From a candidate division WOR-3 bacterium (GTDB taxonomy: Bacteria > Hydrothermota > Tepidihabitantia > SM23-42 > JAOAFX01): DNA of 48,302 nt. Below the pieces are notes generated by a model, which did no database searches, was not told the origin of the DNA, and worked only from the letters and a program-made list of their open reading frames with translations. Positions 16,382 to 23,666 of this stretch are shown piece after piece; position 1 is the first letter of the stretch; each line of letters opens with the position of its first letter. The DNA lies in assembly GCA_039802005.1 (NCBI GenBank), contig JBDRVV010000021.1, positions 1 to 48,302 of the forward strand, written 5' to 3'. Position numbers and translations under genes: made by a program.

Positions 16382-16409
16382 ATTATACAAGTATTAATAA
16401 AAAAGTCAA
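16382..16409 (-). promoter_or_regulatory. promoter of radical SAM gene, leaderless geometry
   Basis: Minus strand: TTGACT (16409-16404), 16 bases, TATAAT (16387-16382), then 6 bases to GTG. Confidence 0.8.
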
Positions 16410-16412
16410 TAG

Positions 16413-16443
16413 AAAAAAGGCAGACCTTTTGGTCTGCCTTTTT
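16413..16443 (-). terminator. Rho-independent terminator
   Basis: Stem GGCAGACC/GGTCTGCC with loop TTTT (plus strand), flanked by A6 and T5, so it can work in both directions. It ends the secreted-protein gene at 16462-17598 and insulates the radical SAM promoter. Confidence 0.9.
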
Positions 16444-16461
16444 ATTATTGTTTAAACTTTT

Positions 16462-17598
16462 TTATTTAATTACAGTTAGCACTGAACTACAGGTATATTT
16501 TCCACAGGATGCTTTTACAAAGTATACACCATTAGCAACCCGGGTGCCCTCTTCATCTTTACCATCCCATATTACCTTATGCACGCCTGCAGATTTATGT
16601 TTATTAACCAATGTTTTTACAGCCTTTCCTGTTTTGTCATAGATAGTGATTTCTGTTTCACCCGACACTGGAATATTATAATTTATTGATACACTATACC
16701 TTAGAATTGAAGGTGTAATAATGATGCTGATATTCCTTGCTGGAGTTTTTTGAGGAATTTCGGCAACTCCATAGACACCAAAAGCTTCAAGCATTCCATA
16801 AACCATATTAAGCCATTCATTATAATTAGATGGATTTCTTCCATCAACCGTCCAGAAAGAAGTTTGAAGGGGTGCTGTATTAGGATAGGCAATGGAGTTA
16901 TACTGGTTATAAGTAAGGTCCTGTATGATATGGTGTGCCTGTGCATCAGGAGTTAATGCATCACACCAGAATCCATTTGATTGATAATCACAATATGTGG
17001 TAAATGTATAACCATTGATCTCAGCAAGACCTTGTATATTCAACGAAGTAGCATCATTACAATAATCTTCACTCACACTGGACAAGTGGAAATTTGTGGC
17101 AAGCCATGCAGTCGGAACACCGCTGTATATAATATCCTGTCCCAATAGCCATACCTTCCCGCCACCATTTATGTAATCTTGAAGATTTGTCTGGTCGGTT
17201 GATGTGAGTGCCATATCATCCCACCAGAAATCATAGCAGTTCCATATAACAAGGTCATAGTTCTGCATTGTCGACAGGTCAGGACCATTTGCAGTTGGGT
17301 CAGTTGTTGGTCCAAACCAGCCATAATTTCCAGTGCCAAGCAGGTCATTCAATGTATTGGTCCATAGCGGGTCGGGTTTTGTGGCAGGTCCAAAACCGGC
17401 ATCTGCAGGGTCTTCTACGAAAAGAATACCACCTCTGGTAAACGATGGTGTGTATGGCGTCGGTTGATTTTCTATAGCTCTTTTAGTCAACCTCTGATAC
17501 TCATTGCTAATCCGCGAGTTCGGGTTTGCATACCCGGAAGAAAAGAATATAAAAAGGACAGCGATTGTTATGACACATATTTTTGTTGATTTGGGCAT
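16462..17598 (-). CDS. secreted protein with C-terminal FlgD/type-A sorting-like domain
   Basis: 378 residues. An N-terminal signal peptide (about 1-24, ending SGYA) precedes an alpha/beta domain containing GGILFVEDPAD, YDLVIWNCYDFWW and LQDYINGGGKVWLLGQDI. This resembles glutamine-amidotransferase/ThuA-like folds but I see no catalytic residues. A similar segment occurs in the large secreted protein at 42733-46080. The last 85 residues (NYNIPVSGETEITIYDKTGK ... VIWDGKDEEG ... NGVYFVKA) form an Ig-like FlgD/type-A sorting domain of the kind used for type IX secretion or cell-surface display. It has a strong Shine-Dalgarno (AAGGAGG), its own promoter and a terminator, so it is monocistronic. 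Function unknown. Confidence 0.8.
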   Translation of the reverse strand: MPKSTKICVITIAVLFIFFSSGYANPNSRISNEYQRLTKRAIENQPTPYTPSFTRGGILFVEDPADAGFGPATKPDPLWTNTLNDLLGTGNYGWFGPTTDPTANGPDLSTMQNYDLVIWNCYDFWWDDMALTSTDQTNLQDYINGGGKVWLLGQDIIYSGVPTAWLATNFHLSSVSEDYCNDATSLNIQGLAEINGYTFTTYCDYQSNGFWCDALTPDAQAHHIIQDLTYNQYNSIAYPNTAPLQTSFWTVDGRNPSNYNEWLNMVYGMLEAFGVYGVAEIPQKTPARNISIIITPSILRYSVSINYNIPVSGETEITIYDKTGKAVKTLVNKHKSAGVHKVIWDGKDEEGTRVANGVYFVKASCGKYTCSSVLTVIK

Positions 17599-17615
17599 AA
17601 AACCTCCTTCTAATT

Positions 17616-17643
17616 ATTATAACTATTTTTATCATAAAGTCAA
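17616..17643 (-). promoter_or_regulatory. promoter of secreted protein gene
   Basis: Minus strand: TTGACT (17643-17638), 16 bases, TATAAT (17621-17616), then a short leader with AGAAGGAGG before the ATG. Confidence 0.85.
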
Positions 17644-17655
17644 TACTGATTCCTC

Positions 17656-17702
17656 CTCTTTTTCCTCCCCCTTTGATGGGGGAGGATTAAGGTGGGGGTG
17701 AT
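17656..17702. repeat. GC-rich hairpin repeat
   Basis: Perfect 9-bp stem TCCTCCCCC (17663-17671) / GGGGGAGGA (17678-17686) with loop TTTGAT, followed by TTAAGGTGGGGGTGATA. It ends 8 bases before the -35 box of the next gene and has the same orientation as the copy at 18544. Confidence 0.75.
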
Positions 17703-17709
17703 AAAAATA

Positions 17710-17738
17710 TTGACACAGTGCAAACATTTCAATATATT
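17710..17738 (+). promoter_or_regulatory. promoter with leaderless geometry
   Basis: TTGACA (17710-17715), 17 bases, TATATT (17733-17738), then 5 bases to the ATG at 17744. Confidence 0.75.
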
Positions 17739-17743
17739 ATTCA

Positions 17744-18499
17744 ATGGCTTTGATAGAGCCTTTAAGATATGCTGAAGAGATTAAGCCGCTAATTGCTCAA
17801 AATAATAGTAGAAAATATTATCGGCTTGTAAGGGCAGGACGCTGGTATGGCGGTATCGCAACTGCTGATTGTTGTGGTTGCAATTTAAAATGTGTCTTTT
17901 GCTGGAGTGATAAACCGAGGGATAACTCTGAGAAGATAGGCAATTTCTATGCACCGGATTATGTTGCGGAAAATCTTATAAAGTGTGCAAGAGAAAATAA
18001 TTATCGTTATGTAAGAATAAGTGGAAATGAGCCGACGATATCCAAAGAGCATGTAATTTCTGTTATATCAATTATTGATAAAACAAAATTTCTTTTTATT
18101 TTAGAAACTAATGGCACACTTCTTGATATTGATTTTGTAAAAAAACTTTCGGCATTCAAAAATTTACACATCCGTGTATCATTAAAAGGAACAACGCCAG
18201 AAGAATTTTCAATGCTAACCAATTCAATACCCGAGACATTTGATTTGGTCTTGGATAATCTTCAGAATCTTGTAAATGCCGGGGTAAGATTTAACCTTGC
18301 GGTAATGTTGTCTTTCAGCCCGGATAAGAATATTATCCAATTGAAAGAACGATTAAAAAAGATTTCTATCAAGATAATTGATGATTTTGAAGAAGAATAT
18401 GTTTTTTTGTATCCGCATGTGATTGAACGATTGAAAAGAACAGGTATAAAGCCCCTGATTGCATACACTCCTGAAGGTATCCCCAAAGAGTTCATCTGA
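17744..18499 (+). CDS. radical SAM protein, activating-enzyme-like
   Basis: 251 residues. The SAM/4Fe-4S motif is CNLKCVFC (Cys46, Cys50, Cys53), preceded by two more cysteines (Cys43, Cys44), within GIATADCCGCNLKCVFCWSD. RISGNEPTIS (91-100) occupies the place of the GGEP motif, and FILETNGTLLD and NLHIRVSLKGTTPEEF follow. The pattern is closest to the compact activating-enzyme or wyosine-type radical SAM proteins known in archaea. I cannot name the substrate. The start is fixed by the adjacent -10 box, predicting a leaderless message. It is followed by a hairpin repeat and rtcA on the same strand. Confidence 0.82.
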   Translation: MALIEPLRYAEEIKPLIAQNNSRKYYRLVRAGRWYGGIATADCCGCNLKCVFCWSDKPRDNSEKIGNFYAPDYVAENLIKCARENNYRYVRISGNEPTISKEHVISVISIIDKTKFLFILETNGTLLDIDFVKKLSAFKNLHIRVSLKGTTPEEFSMLTNSIPETFDLVLDNLQNLVNAGVRFNLAVMLSFSPDKNIIQLKERLKKISIKIIDDFEEEYVFLYPHVIERLKRTGIKPLIAYTPEGIPKEFI

Positions 18500-18543
18500 T
18501 ACTATGTTAGAGATTGATGTTCTACAAATATTTTCCTTTTTTT

Positions 18544-18608
18544 CCCCCTCTCCCTTTATGGGAGAGGGGAAGAGCCTGCCCCGTACTTGATACGGGGGTG
18601 AGGGTGAA
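18544..18608. repeat. double hairpin GC-rich repeat abutting rtcA start
   Basis: First hairpin: CCCCTCTCCC (18545-18554) / GGGAGAGGGG (18560-18569), 10 perfect bp. Second: CCCCGTA (18579-18585) / TACGGGG (18591-18597). GTGAGGGTGAA follows directly before the rtcA ATG, so the repeat end may supply a weak GAGG ribosome-binding site. Same family as 17656, 22621 and 1248. Confidence 0.8.
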
Positions 18609-19637
18609 ATGATAGAAATTGATGGTTCATACTTGGAAGGCGGTGGTCAGATCATTCGGACTGCGATTGCCCTTTCTACACTTACAAAAAAGTCCGTAAA
18701 AATCTACAACATAAGAAAAGGCAGGGAAAAACCCGGATTGAAACCACAACACCTTGAAGGAATAAAGGTATCAGCAAAAATTTGTAATGCCGAATTAACT
18801 GGAGCTGAATTGAATTCAACAGAAATAAGTTTTATCCCCGGTGCGATAAAAGGTGGATTCTATGAGATTGATACCAAGACTGCCGGTGCAATAACATTAA
18901 TATTGCAGACACTGGTGCCAATTGGTATTTTTGCTCCAGGGATTTTACGACTCAATATAAAAGGTGGAACAGCGGTACCATTCAGTCCGACAATCCTTTA
19001 TTTTATGGATGTCTTTTGTTTCTATCTAAAAAAAATGGGAATAGATATTTCAGTTGATATAAAGCGGCACGGATTTTATCCACAGGGTGGGGGAGAGGTA
19101 TCGGTCATTATCAATCCGGGTATTCTGCAAGCCGTTGATTTTGTTGACCCTGGTGAGTTCAAAAAAGTTGATGTCATATCAATCTCTTCACGACATCTTA
19201 AAGAAGCACGGGTTGCTGAAAGACTTATCAGTGGATTTCAGAGCATATATCCGGAAGCAAATTTCAAATATAAATATGTTGACACTGATTCTGCAGGTTG
19301 TTTTATCCATTCCGTTGCAATATTTGAAAGTAGTATTATTGGAGTTGATGGTTTAGGTGAAAAGGGAAAACCTGCTGAAAGAATCGGAGAGGAGACTGCA
19401 AAAAGATTAAAAGAAATTTTAAAAAGCACGCCCGCGGTAGATGAATATATGGTTGACCAGATTATACCATATATGGCACTTGCAACTTACCAAACAGGCA
19501 GAACAACCGCAACAAAATTTTCTGAATTAACGCTCCATGCCCAGACCAATAGCTGGGTTGTCAAAAAATTTCTTCCGGTTGAATTTGAGATTGATAAGAA
19601 TATTTTGAGATGTGTGAAAATCGAGAACTGCGGATAA
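18609..19637 (+). CDS. rtcA: RNA 3'-terminal phosphate cyclase
   Basis: 342 residues; converts RNA 3'-phosphate ends to 2',3'-cyclic phosphates using ATP through an enzyme-AMP intermediate. The start IEIDGSYLEGGGQIIRTAIA is diagnostic and GLKPQHLEGIK follows. HGFYPQGGGEVSV lies in the core. The adenylated histidine is about His310 in ELTLHAQTNSWVVKKF. Length is normal. The usual partner rtcB and the rtcR regulator are not adjacent. The ATG is immediately preceded by the end of the hairpin repeat. It converges with the cysteine-desulfurase-like gene, 5 bases away. Confidence 0.95.
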   Translation: MIEIDGSYLEGGGQIIRTAIALSTLTKKSVKIYNIRKGREKPGLKPQHLEGIKVSAKICNAELTGAELNSTEISFIPGAIKGGFYEIDTKTAGAITLILQTLVPIGIFAPGILRLNIKGGTAVPFSPTILYFMDVFCFYLKKMGIDISVDIKRHGFYPQGGGEVSVIINPGILQAVDFVDPGEFKKVDVISISSRHLKEARVAERLISGFQSIYPEANFKYKYVDTDSAGCFIHSVAIFESSIIGVDGLGEKGKPAERIGEETAKRLKEILKSTPAVDEYMVDQIIPYMALATYQTGRTTATKFSELTLHAQTNSWVVKKFLPVEFEIDKNILRCVKIENCG

Positions 19638-19642
19638 AAAAG

Positions 19643-20872
19643 CTATTCTACTTCGTGATGGTGGTCGTAATCGGTGCCGGGTCCGGCTTCCATTCTCTTG
19701 CCGGTTTTTAAAAAATAGGCATAAAGTGGCGACATATTTCGTAGTTGTGCAACTATTGGTGGAAATTCATTGAGAATGTAGTCTATATCTTGCTCCGTAT
19801 TATATTTTGAAAGCACCATCAATACCGAGCCCTGGGCAACTGCCGGGTCAAGGTTTATTGCCTGCAATACATGGGACATCTTCAATGCCCTTGATGTGCA
19901 AGCGGAACCACTTGTTACATAGATTCCTTTCTGGTCTAAAAATAGTAGCATCCCTTCGCCTTCTACAAATTCAACCGAAAAGTTTACATTATTGGGTAGA
20001 CGCATTTCGGGATGACCATTCAGATATATATATTCAATCCTTTTGGGTAATTCTTCAATCAATTTTTTCTGTAACAATTCAATCTTTTTTCGGTTTATAT
20101 CCATTTCTGTGATAGCAATCTCACATGCTTTGCCAAATCCTACGATTGCTGGTATGTTTTCTGTACCTGCCCTTCTACCGGATTCCTGGATTCCACCATC
20201 AATGAGTGGGATGATACGAATTCCTTTCTTCAAATATAATGCACCTGCTCCTTTTGGACCATAAATCGTTGCACCAGCAAGACTGAGTAAGTCAACACCG
20301 AGTTCATTCACATCAACAGGTATTATGCCGGCACTGGCAACTGCATCGGTGTGGAAAAGTGCACCTGCGTTGTGCACAATTTTAGAAAGTTCTTTTATCG
20401 GCTGTATCGTACCAATTTCAGGGTTCGCATGCTGGATTGAGACAAGTATTGTATCATTTCTTAAATTTTTTTCTAACTCATCCGGAGCGATAAACCCGTA
20501 TTTATCAACCGGTAAATATGTTATCTCAAATCCTTCCTGTCCAAGTCGCTTTGCCGCCTGCAATACCGAAAAATGTTCAATACTTGAGATTATGATATGT
20601 TTGCCTTTTTGTCTCTGGGCATAGGCAACACCTTTAATCGCAAGATTATTTGATTCTGACCCGCAGGAAGTGAAGATTATTTCTTCGGGACGGGCATTTA
20701 TCAATTTTGCCACATCTGATCGAGCATTTTCAAGGACATCCTTTGCACGCTGACCCAATGAATGCATGCTCTGGGCATTGCCATAATCTTCTTTCAGAAA
20801 TGGAAGCATTGCATCAAAGACACGCTCATCAATTCTGGTTGCTGAACCATTATCAAGATAGACTTGTTTCAT
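19643..20872 (-). CDS. NifS/IscS-family protein lacking the PLP lysine
   Basis: 409 residues, class-V aminotransferase fold, clearly in the cysteine desulfurase family (SCGSESNNLAIKG, SSIEHFSVL, HANPEIGTIQPI, HTDAVAS, SGRRAGTENIPAIVGF). The persulfide loop is intact: SGSACTS with Cys325. However, the PLP Schiff-base motif S-A/G-H-K is replaced by LAGATIYGPKG, with Thr202 where Lys should be. The substrate-carboxylate Arg is Leu351 (GSVLMVLS), and the Gln after HTDA is Ala. Ordinary desulfurase chemistry is therefore unlikely; a scaffold or sulfur-carrier role is inferred. Archaeoglobus fulgidus IscS is a known lysine-less relative. The C-terminus is DYDHHHEVE, a possible metal site. It is the last gene of the sulfur-relay operon. 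Confidence 0.85.
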   Translation of the reverse strand: MKQVYLDNGSATRIDERVFDAMLPFLKEDYGNAQSMHSLGQRAKDVLENARSDVAKLINARPEEIIFTSCGSESNNLAIKGVAYAQRQKGKHIIISSIEHFSVLQAAKRLGQEGFEITYLPVDKYGFIAPDELEKNLRNDTILVSIQHANPEIGTIQPIKELSKIVHNAGALFHTDAVASAGIIPVDVNELGVDLLSLAGATIYGPKGAGALYLKKGIRIIPLIDGGIQESGRRAGTENIPAIVGFGKACEIAITEMDINRKKIELLQKKLIEELPKRIEYIYLNGHPEMRLPNNVNFSVEFVEGEGMLLFLDQKGIYVTSGSACTSRALKMSHVLQAINLDPAVAQGSVLMVLSKYNTEQDIDYILNEFPPIVAQLRNMSPLYAYFLKTGKRMEAGPGTDYDHHHEVE

Positions 20873-20874
20873 TT

Positions 20875-21381
20875 TTATTTTAAAAGGCAGGTTTTAAGGT
20901 CTTTGCTTGATAGACACTTTTTGAGGTTATTCAAACGGCATATATCTGATTGAGTTTCTTTTATCAATTTATTGATAATTTTCAATTCCTGCTTGCGGAC
21001 GAAATTTTTCATTTCATAAAGTATTAGTAGAGAATCTTTTTCATATTCAATCGCGGTGTCTACTGCATCGGCATTCGTTTTTATCTTTTTCAGTAAGTCT
21101 TTCTTTTTCACATTATTGAACTTATGCTTTTTAAGTAACGCCTGAACATACATAGAATACTCATCCGGATATAACTCAAAAGGCTGGCAGACTTCAATCT
21201 TTTTGAGAATCTCCTGTAATTCATTTAATTGTTTCTCTTCTCTATCAGCAAGCCATTTGAAGGTCTCTTTTACATCGCTTGACTTCGTTCTTTTTGCTAC
21301 TTTCTTATAAAACTCAAGTCCTCTTTTCCTTGCTTCAATACTTATTTCAATCACTTCGCTTGCACAGAAAAGATTTGCCAT
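20875..21381 (-). CDS. ferritin-like/rubrerythrin-related four-helix protein
   Basis: 168 residues, all helical. EVIEISIEARKRGLEFYKKVAKRT, WLADREEKQLNELQEIL and AIEYEKDSLLILYEM match the helices of the ferritin-like (rubrerythrin/DUF2202-type) diiron fold. The usual ExxH reads EEKQ, so one histidine ligand may be missing. There is no rubredoxin domain; several cysteines occur (C6, and a C-terminal set in SDICRLNNLKKCLSSKDLKTCLL). It lies 2 bases from the IscS-like gene and 9 bases from the hemerythrin gene, so all three are probably cotranscribed. Expected role: oxygen or peroxide protection or metal handling (inference). Confidence 0.65.
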   Translation of the reverse strand: MANLFCASEVIEISIEARKRGLEFYKKVAKRTKSSDVKETFKWLADREEKQLNELQEILKKIEVCQPFELYPDEYSMYVQALLKKHKFNNVKKKDLLKKIKTNADAVDTAIEYEKDSLLILYEMKNFVRKQELKIINKLIKETQSDICRLNNLKKCLSSKDLKTCLLK

Positions 21382-21390
21382 AAATCCTCC

Positions 21391-22608
21391 CTATAATAAC
21401 CTCTTCTCACCGGTTATCTTCTGAATTTCGGTAATATCCTGTGTCACTTCAAGACACCCAAGATATTCACCATTTTTATTTCTTACTGCAAAATATCTTA
21501 TGTATATCAATCTTCCACCCATATTAATCCAGAAATCTGCTGAATCTCTTTTTTTGTTTCTGAAATCCTCAAGGATTTGATTGACCACATGGACACTTTT
21601 TTGTGGATGACATTGTTGCACTTTTCTTCCAATCACTGCCTTGGTTCTCGTAAAAATCCGGTCTTTTGTCTGGCTAAAATATGCTACAGTGTCGTCTTTG
21701 TTAACAAATGTAATGTCAACAGGTAGTGTATTTAATGTATTTTCAAGCTCTTCAATAGTGAAACTACCCGTCTCAAGATTTACCATGCCTTCAGTCATGA
21801 TTGCTCTCCCTTCACCGGTGGGTGTTGAGGCTTTATCGCCTACATCCGGTGTAAAACAACAATACCCAATTTCATCAAATTGTTTCTTAGCCTCTTGCCA
21901 TTCTTCTTCATTGATAACTTTCATTGCAGTAGGAAATAGAATGTTATTCTCTTTATAAAAATGGCTTGCCAGCATTTCATTGATATTCATTCCTGTTTTT
22001 TCAATTTTTTGGACAAATTCTCTATAATCTAAAACCTCTTTCTTTTCAAGTATAGCGTAAAATTCTTTTTTCATTTCTCTGATTTTATCATGCTCTGTCC
22101 ACATAATCGCAGGTGGTTGGGTAATACCATGTTTTTCAAGATAAGGGAAGAGAACATTTTCTTCTCGCAAATAGTGTTTCTCTGAATCCTTAAAATGGGT
22201 TGCAATATGCTCCAAAAAATCAATCTGTTCTTTAATTTCTATAAATAAGCTTTTTGTTTTTAATATCTGAACTACATTTTTAATTTCAGCAGCATAGGAT
22301 AGCAATAATTTATGTTCTTCCATTAGTATGTTGATTGGATGTCCACTTGGTGCAATAGGTTTTTCTTTTTCAAGGGATTCTTTAAACATTGCAATATGAA
22401 CATCACAGAGTTTGTGGATTTCTTCAACAGACATACCTTCTTTAATGAGTTCTTCTTCAATTTTGGCGATTTCTTCAGCAGTCACACCCTTAACGATATC
22501 AGCAAATTTTTTCTTTACTTCTTCAAGGTTAGCCCCGCTATGCAGTTGCTTTATTATTTCTTTTATTTGCTCTTTCTTTTCTTTGTTTTTACCGAATATT
22601 TCACTCAT
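21391..22608 (-). CDS. DUF438-hemerythrin-PAS protein
   Basis: 405 residues, cytoplasmic. Residues about 10-80 match the DUF438 region (IIKQLHSGANLEEVKKKFAD ... EIHKLCDVHIAMFK). The next 150 residues form a hemerythrin-like HHE domain with GHPINILMEEHKLL, HIATHFKDSEKHYLREENVLFPYLEKHG, EHDKI and LASHFYKENNILFP, giving a set of diiron ligands. The C-terminal 120 residues form a PAS domain (LNTLPVDITFVNKDDTVAYF ... GCLEVTQDITEIQ). Probable sensor of O2, NO or redox state. The frame opens 7 codons further into the hairpin repeat (GTG at 22629), but the ATG at 22608 has the Shine-Dalgarno GGAAGGAG and is chosen. Confidence 0.88.
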   Translation of the reverse strand: MSEIFGKNKEKKEQIKEIIKQLHSGANLEEVKKKFADIVKGVTAEEIAKIEEELIKEGMSVEEIHKLCDVHIAMFKESLEKEKPIAPSGHPINILMEEHKLLLSYAAEIKNVVQILKTKSLFIEIKEQIDFLEHIATHFKDSEKHYLREENVLFPYLEKHGITQPPAIMWTEHDKIREMKKEFYAILEKKEVLDYREFVQKIEKTGMNINEMLASHFYKENNILFPTAMKVINEEEWQEAKKQFDEIGYCCFTPDVGDKASTPTGEGRAIMTEGMVNLETGSFTIEELENTLNTLPVDITFVNKDDTVAYFSQTKDRIFTRTKAVIGRKVQQCHPQKSVHVVNQILEDFRNKKRDSADFWINMGGRLIYIRYFAVRNKNGEYLGCLEVTQDITEIQKITGEKRLL

Positions 22609-22620
22609 TATAACTCCTTC

Positions 22621-22660
22621 CACCCTCACCTTGTCCTCTCCCTCAAGGGAGAGGAAAGCC
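22621..22660. repeat. GC-rich hairpin repeat within operon
   Basis: CACCCTCACCTTG, then stem CCTCTCCC (22635-22642) / GGGAGAGG (22647-22654) with loop TCAA. On the minus strand it reads hairpin, then CAAGGTGAGGGTG, ending 12 bases before the DUF438 start codon. It separates the dsr/tus genes from the hemerythrin-ferritin-IscS part of the cluster. Confidence 0.8.
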
Positions 22661-22679
22661 GAGGATCTCGTTATAACCT

Positions 22680-22940
22680 CTATATCGTTACTGTTCTGTT
22701 ATAAGCAAAAAATAAATCAACAAGTCTATCATAATCAAGTGTCTCCCAATCCGTCTCAATACCGCGTGCTTCTAAATCTGCTTTTAATACATACTTTTGA
22801 CAATCCAGTTCTACTTTATGTTTAGCAATATAAACTCCATTATGAATAAAGACAATACAATCTGATTTATCTATTAATTTTTTTACGAAATTTATATTTT
22901 GGTCGTTCGGAGTTTGGCTAAAAAGATAAAGGGTTTTCAT
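22680..22940 (-). CDS. DsrH/TusB-like sulfur relay protein
   Basis: 86 residues. It starts MKTLYLFSQTPND, has DCIVFIHNGVYIAKH (24-41), KADLEARGIE and the terminal DYDRLVDLFFAYNRTVTI, the layout of the DsrH/TusB family. Cysteines at 28 and 47. DsrH joins DsrE and DsrF in a hexameric sulfur-transfer complex. The gene starts 3 bases after dsrF ends. Confidence 0.8.
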   Translation of the reverse strand: MKTLYLFSQTPNDQNINFVKKLIDKSDCIVFIHNGVYIAKHKVELDCQKYVLKADLEARGIETDWETLDYDRLVDLFFAYNRTVTI

Positions 22941-22943
22941 AAT

Positions 22944-23294
22944 TCAAAATGTCAACACAACATCAGCAGTATCAATCTTTTCTTTTAATTGTGCTATAGA
23001 TATGACATTTGTAGACACAAGTTCTTCAATTTTAATGTTCCTTTCTTCAATTGAATCCTTATCAAGAAACAGATTTATGTTGTATTCGGCAATATTTTTG
23101 TAAACTTCTGCGATTGGTTTCATCTGGAGTTTTTCTGGGGATTGATTTTTTATTGCTGAATAAACACCGTCACCGATTAGTATTAAATCGACCACTGTAT
23201 CTGAGAATGCTAATCCTAAACCAGCGCGGAACGCCTCAGCATTGACTGATGAGCCATAAGGTGGTTTTGTGCTTAATATAACTACTTTTTTCAT
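22944..23294 (-). CDS. DsrF/TusC-like sulfur relay protein
   Basis: 116 residues. KKVVILSTKPPYGSSVNAEAFRAGLGLAF is the diagnostic N-terminus of the DsrF/TusC family, followed by VDLILIGDGVYSAI. It contains no cysteine at all, so like other DsrF proteins it is probably structural. Its ATG overlaps the end of the dsrE-like gene by 4 bases, indicating coupling. Confidence 0.82.
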   Translation of the reverse strand: MKKVVILSTKPPYGSSVNAEAFRAGLGLAFSDTVVDLILIGDGVYSAIKNQSPEKLQMKPIAEVYKNIAEYNINLFLDKDSIEERNIKIEELVSTNVISIAQLKEKIDTADVVLTF

Positions 23295-23662
23295 TGGTCA
23301 ATTCCAAAACTTATAAATCGGTCACATTCTTCAATCATTTCAGCCAGTGTTGCAATACCGGTCAGTTTTGTTCCTTCTATGACATTTTCACGAAATAACC
23401 CACGAAAGTGTGCACAGTCACCACAGGCAACAATCTTCGCTCCTAAATCAGCGAGTTCCTTCATCATGGATGGGATGTGCCTTTCACCTGGTGATTTTAT
23501 ATTTTTGTTTAATGCGATCACACCATCAAGATAAAGAAAGATATCAACATTAATACCTTTTTCAATCGCTGCCTTGCTCAAATGATAGACAGTATCCAGA
23601 TGTTCAAATGTATACGGTCCACCAATGACAAGAAAACCGATTCTTTTATTCTGTTTTTCCAT
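23291..23662 (-). CDS. DsrE/TusD-like sulfurtransferase
   Basis: 123 residues, DsrE/DsrF/TusD fold: IGFLVIGGPYTFEHLDTVYHLSKAAIEKG, then VDIFLYLDGVIALN. The probable sulfur-carrying cysteines are Cys80 and Cys83 in KIVACGDCAHFRG, within the family active-site loop. With the DsrF- and DsrH-like neighbours it should form the DsrEFH/TusBCD complex. It starts 4 bases after the dsrE2 gene. Confidence 0.83.
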   Translation of the reverse strand: MEKQNKRIGFLVIGGPYTFEHLDTVYHLSKAAIEKGINVDIFLYLDGVIALNKNIKSPGERHIPSMMKELADLGAKIVACGDCAHFRGLFRENVIEGTKLTGIATLAEMIEECDRFISFGIDQ

Positions 23663-23666
23663 AATT

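Noticed and set aside
19643-20872. Cysteine desulfurase-like gene as a pseudogene
   Set aside because: No frameshift or stop occurs over 409 codons, and most structural motifs plus the persulfide cysteine loop are kept. The loss is limited to PLP and substrate residues.
22609-22629. GTG start of the DUF438 gene in the repeat
   Set aside because: The ATG at 22608 has a good Shine-Dalgarno and a normal N-terminus.
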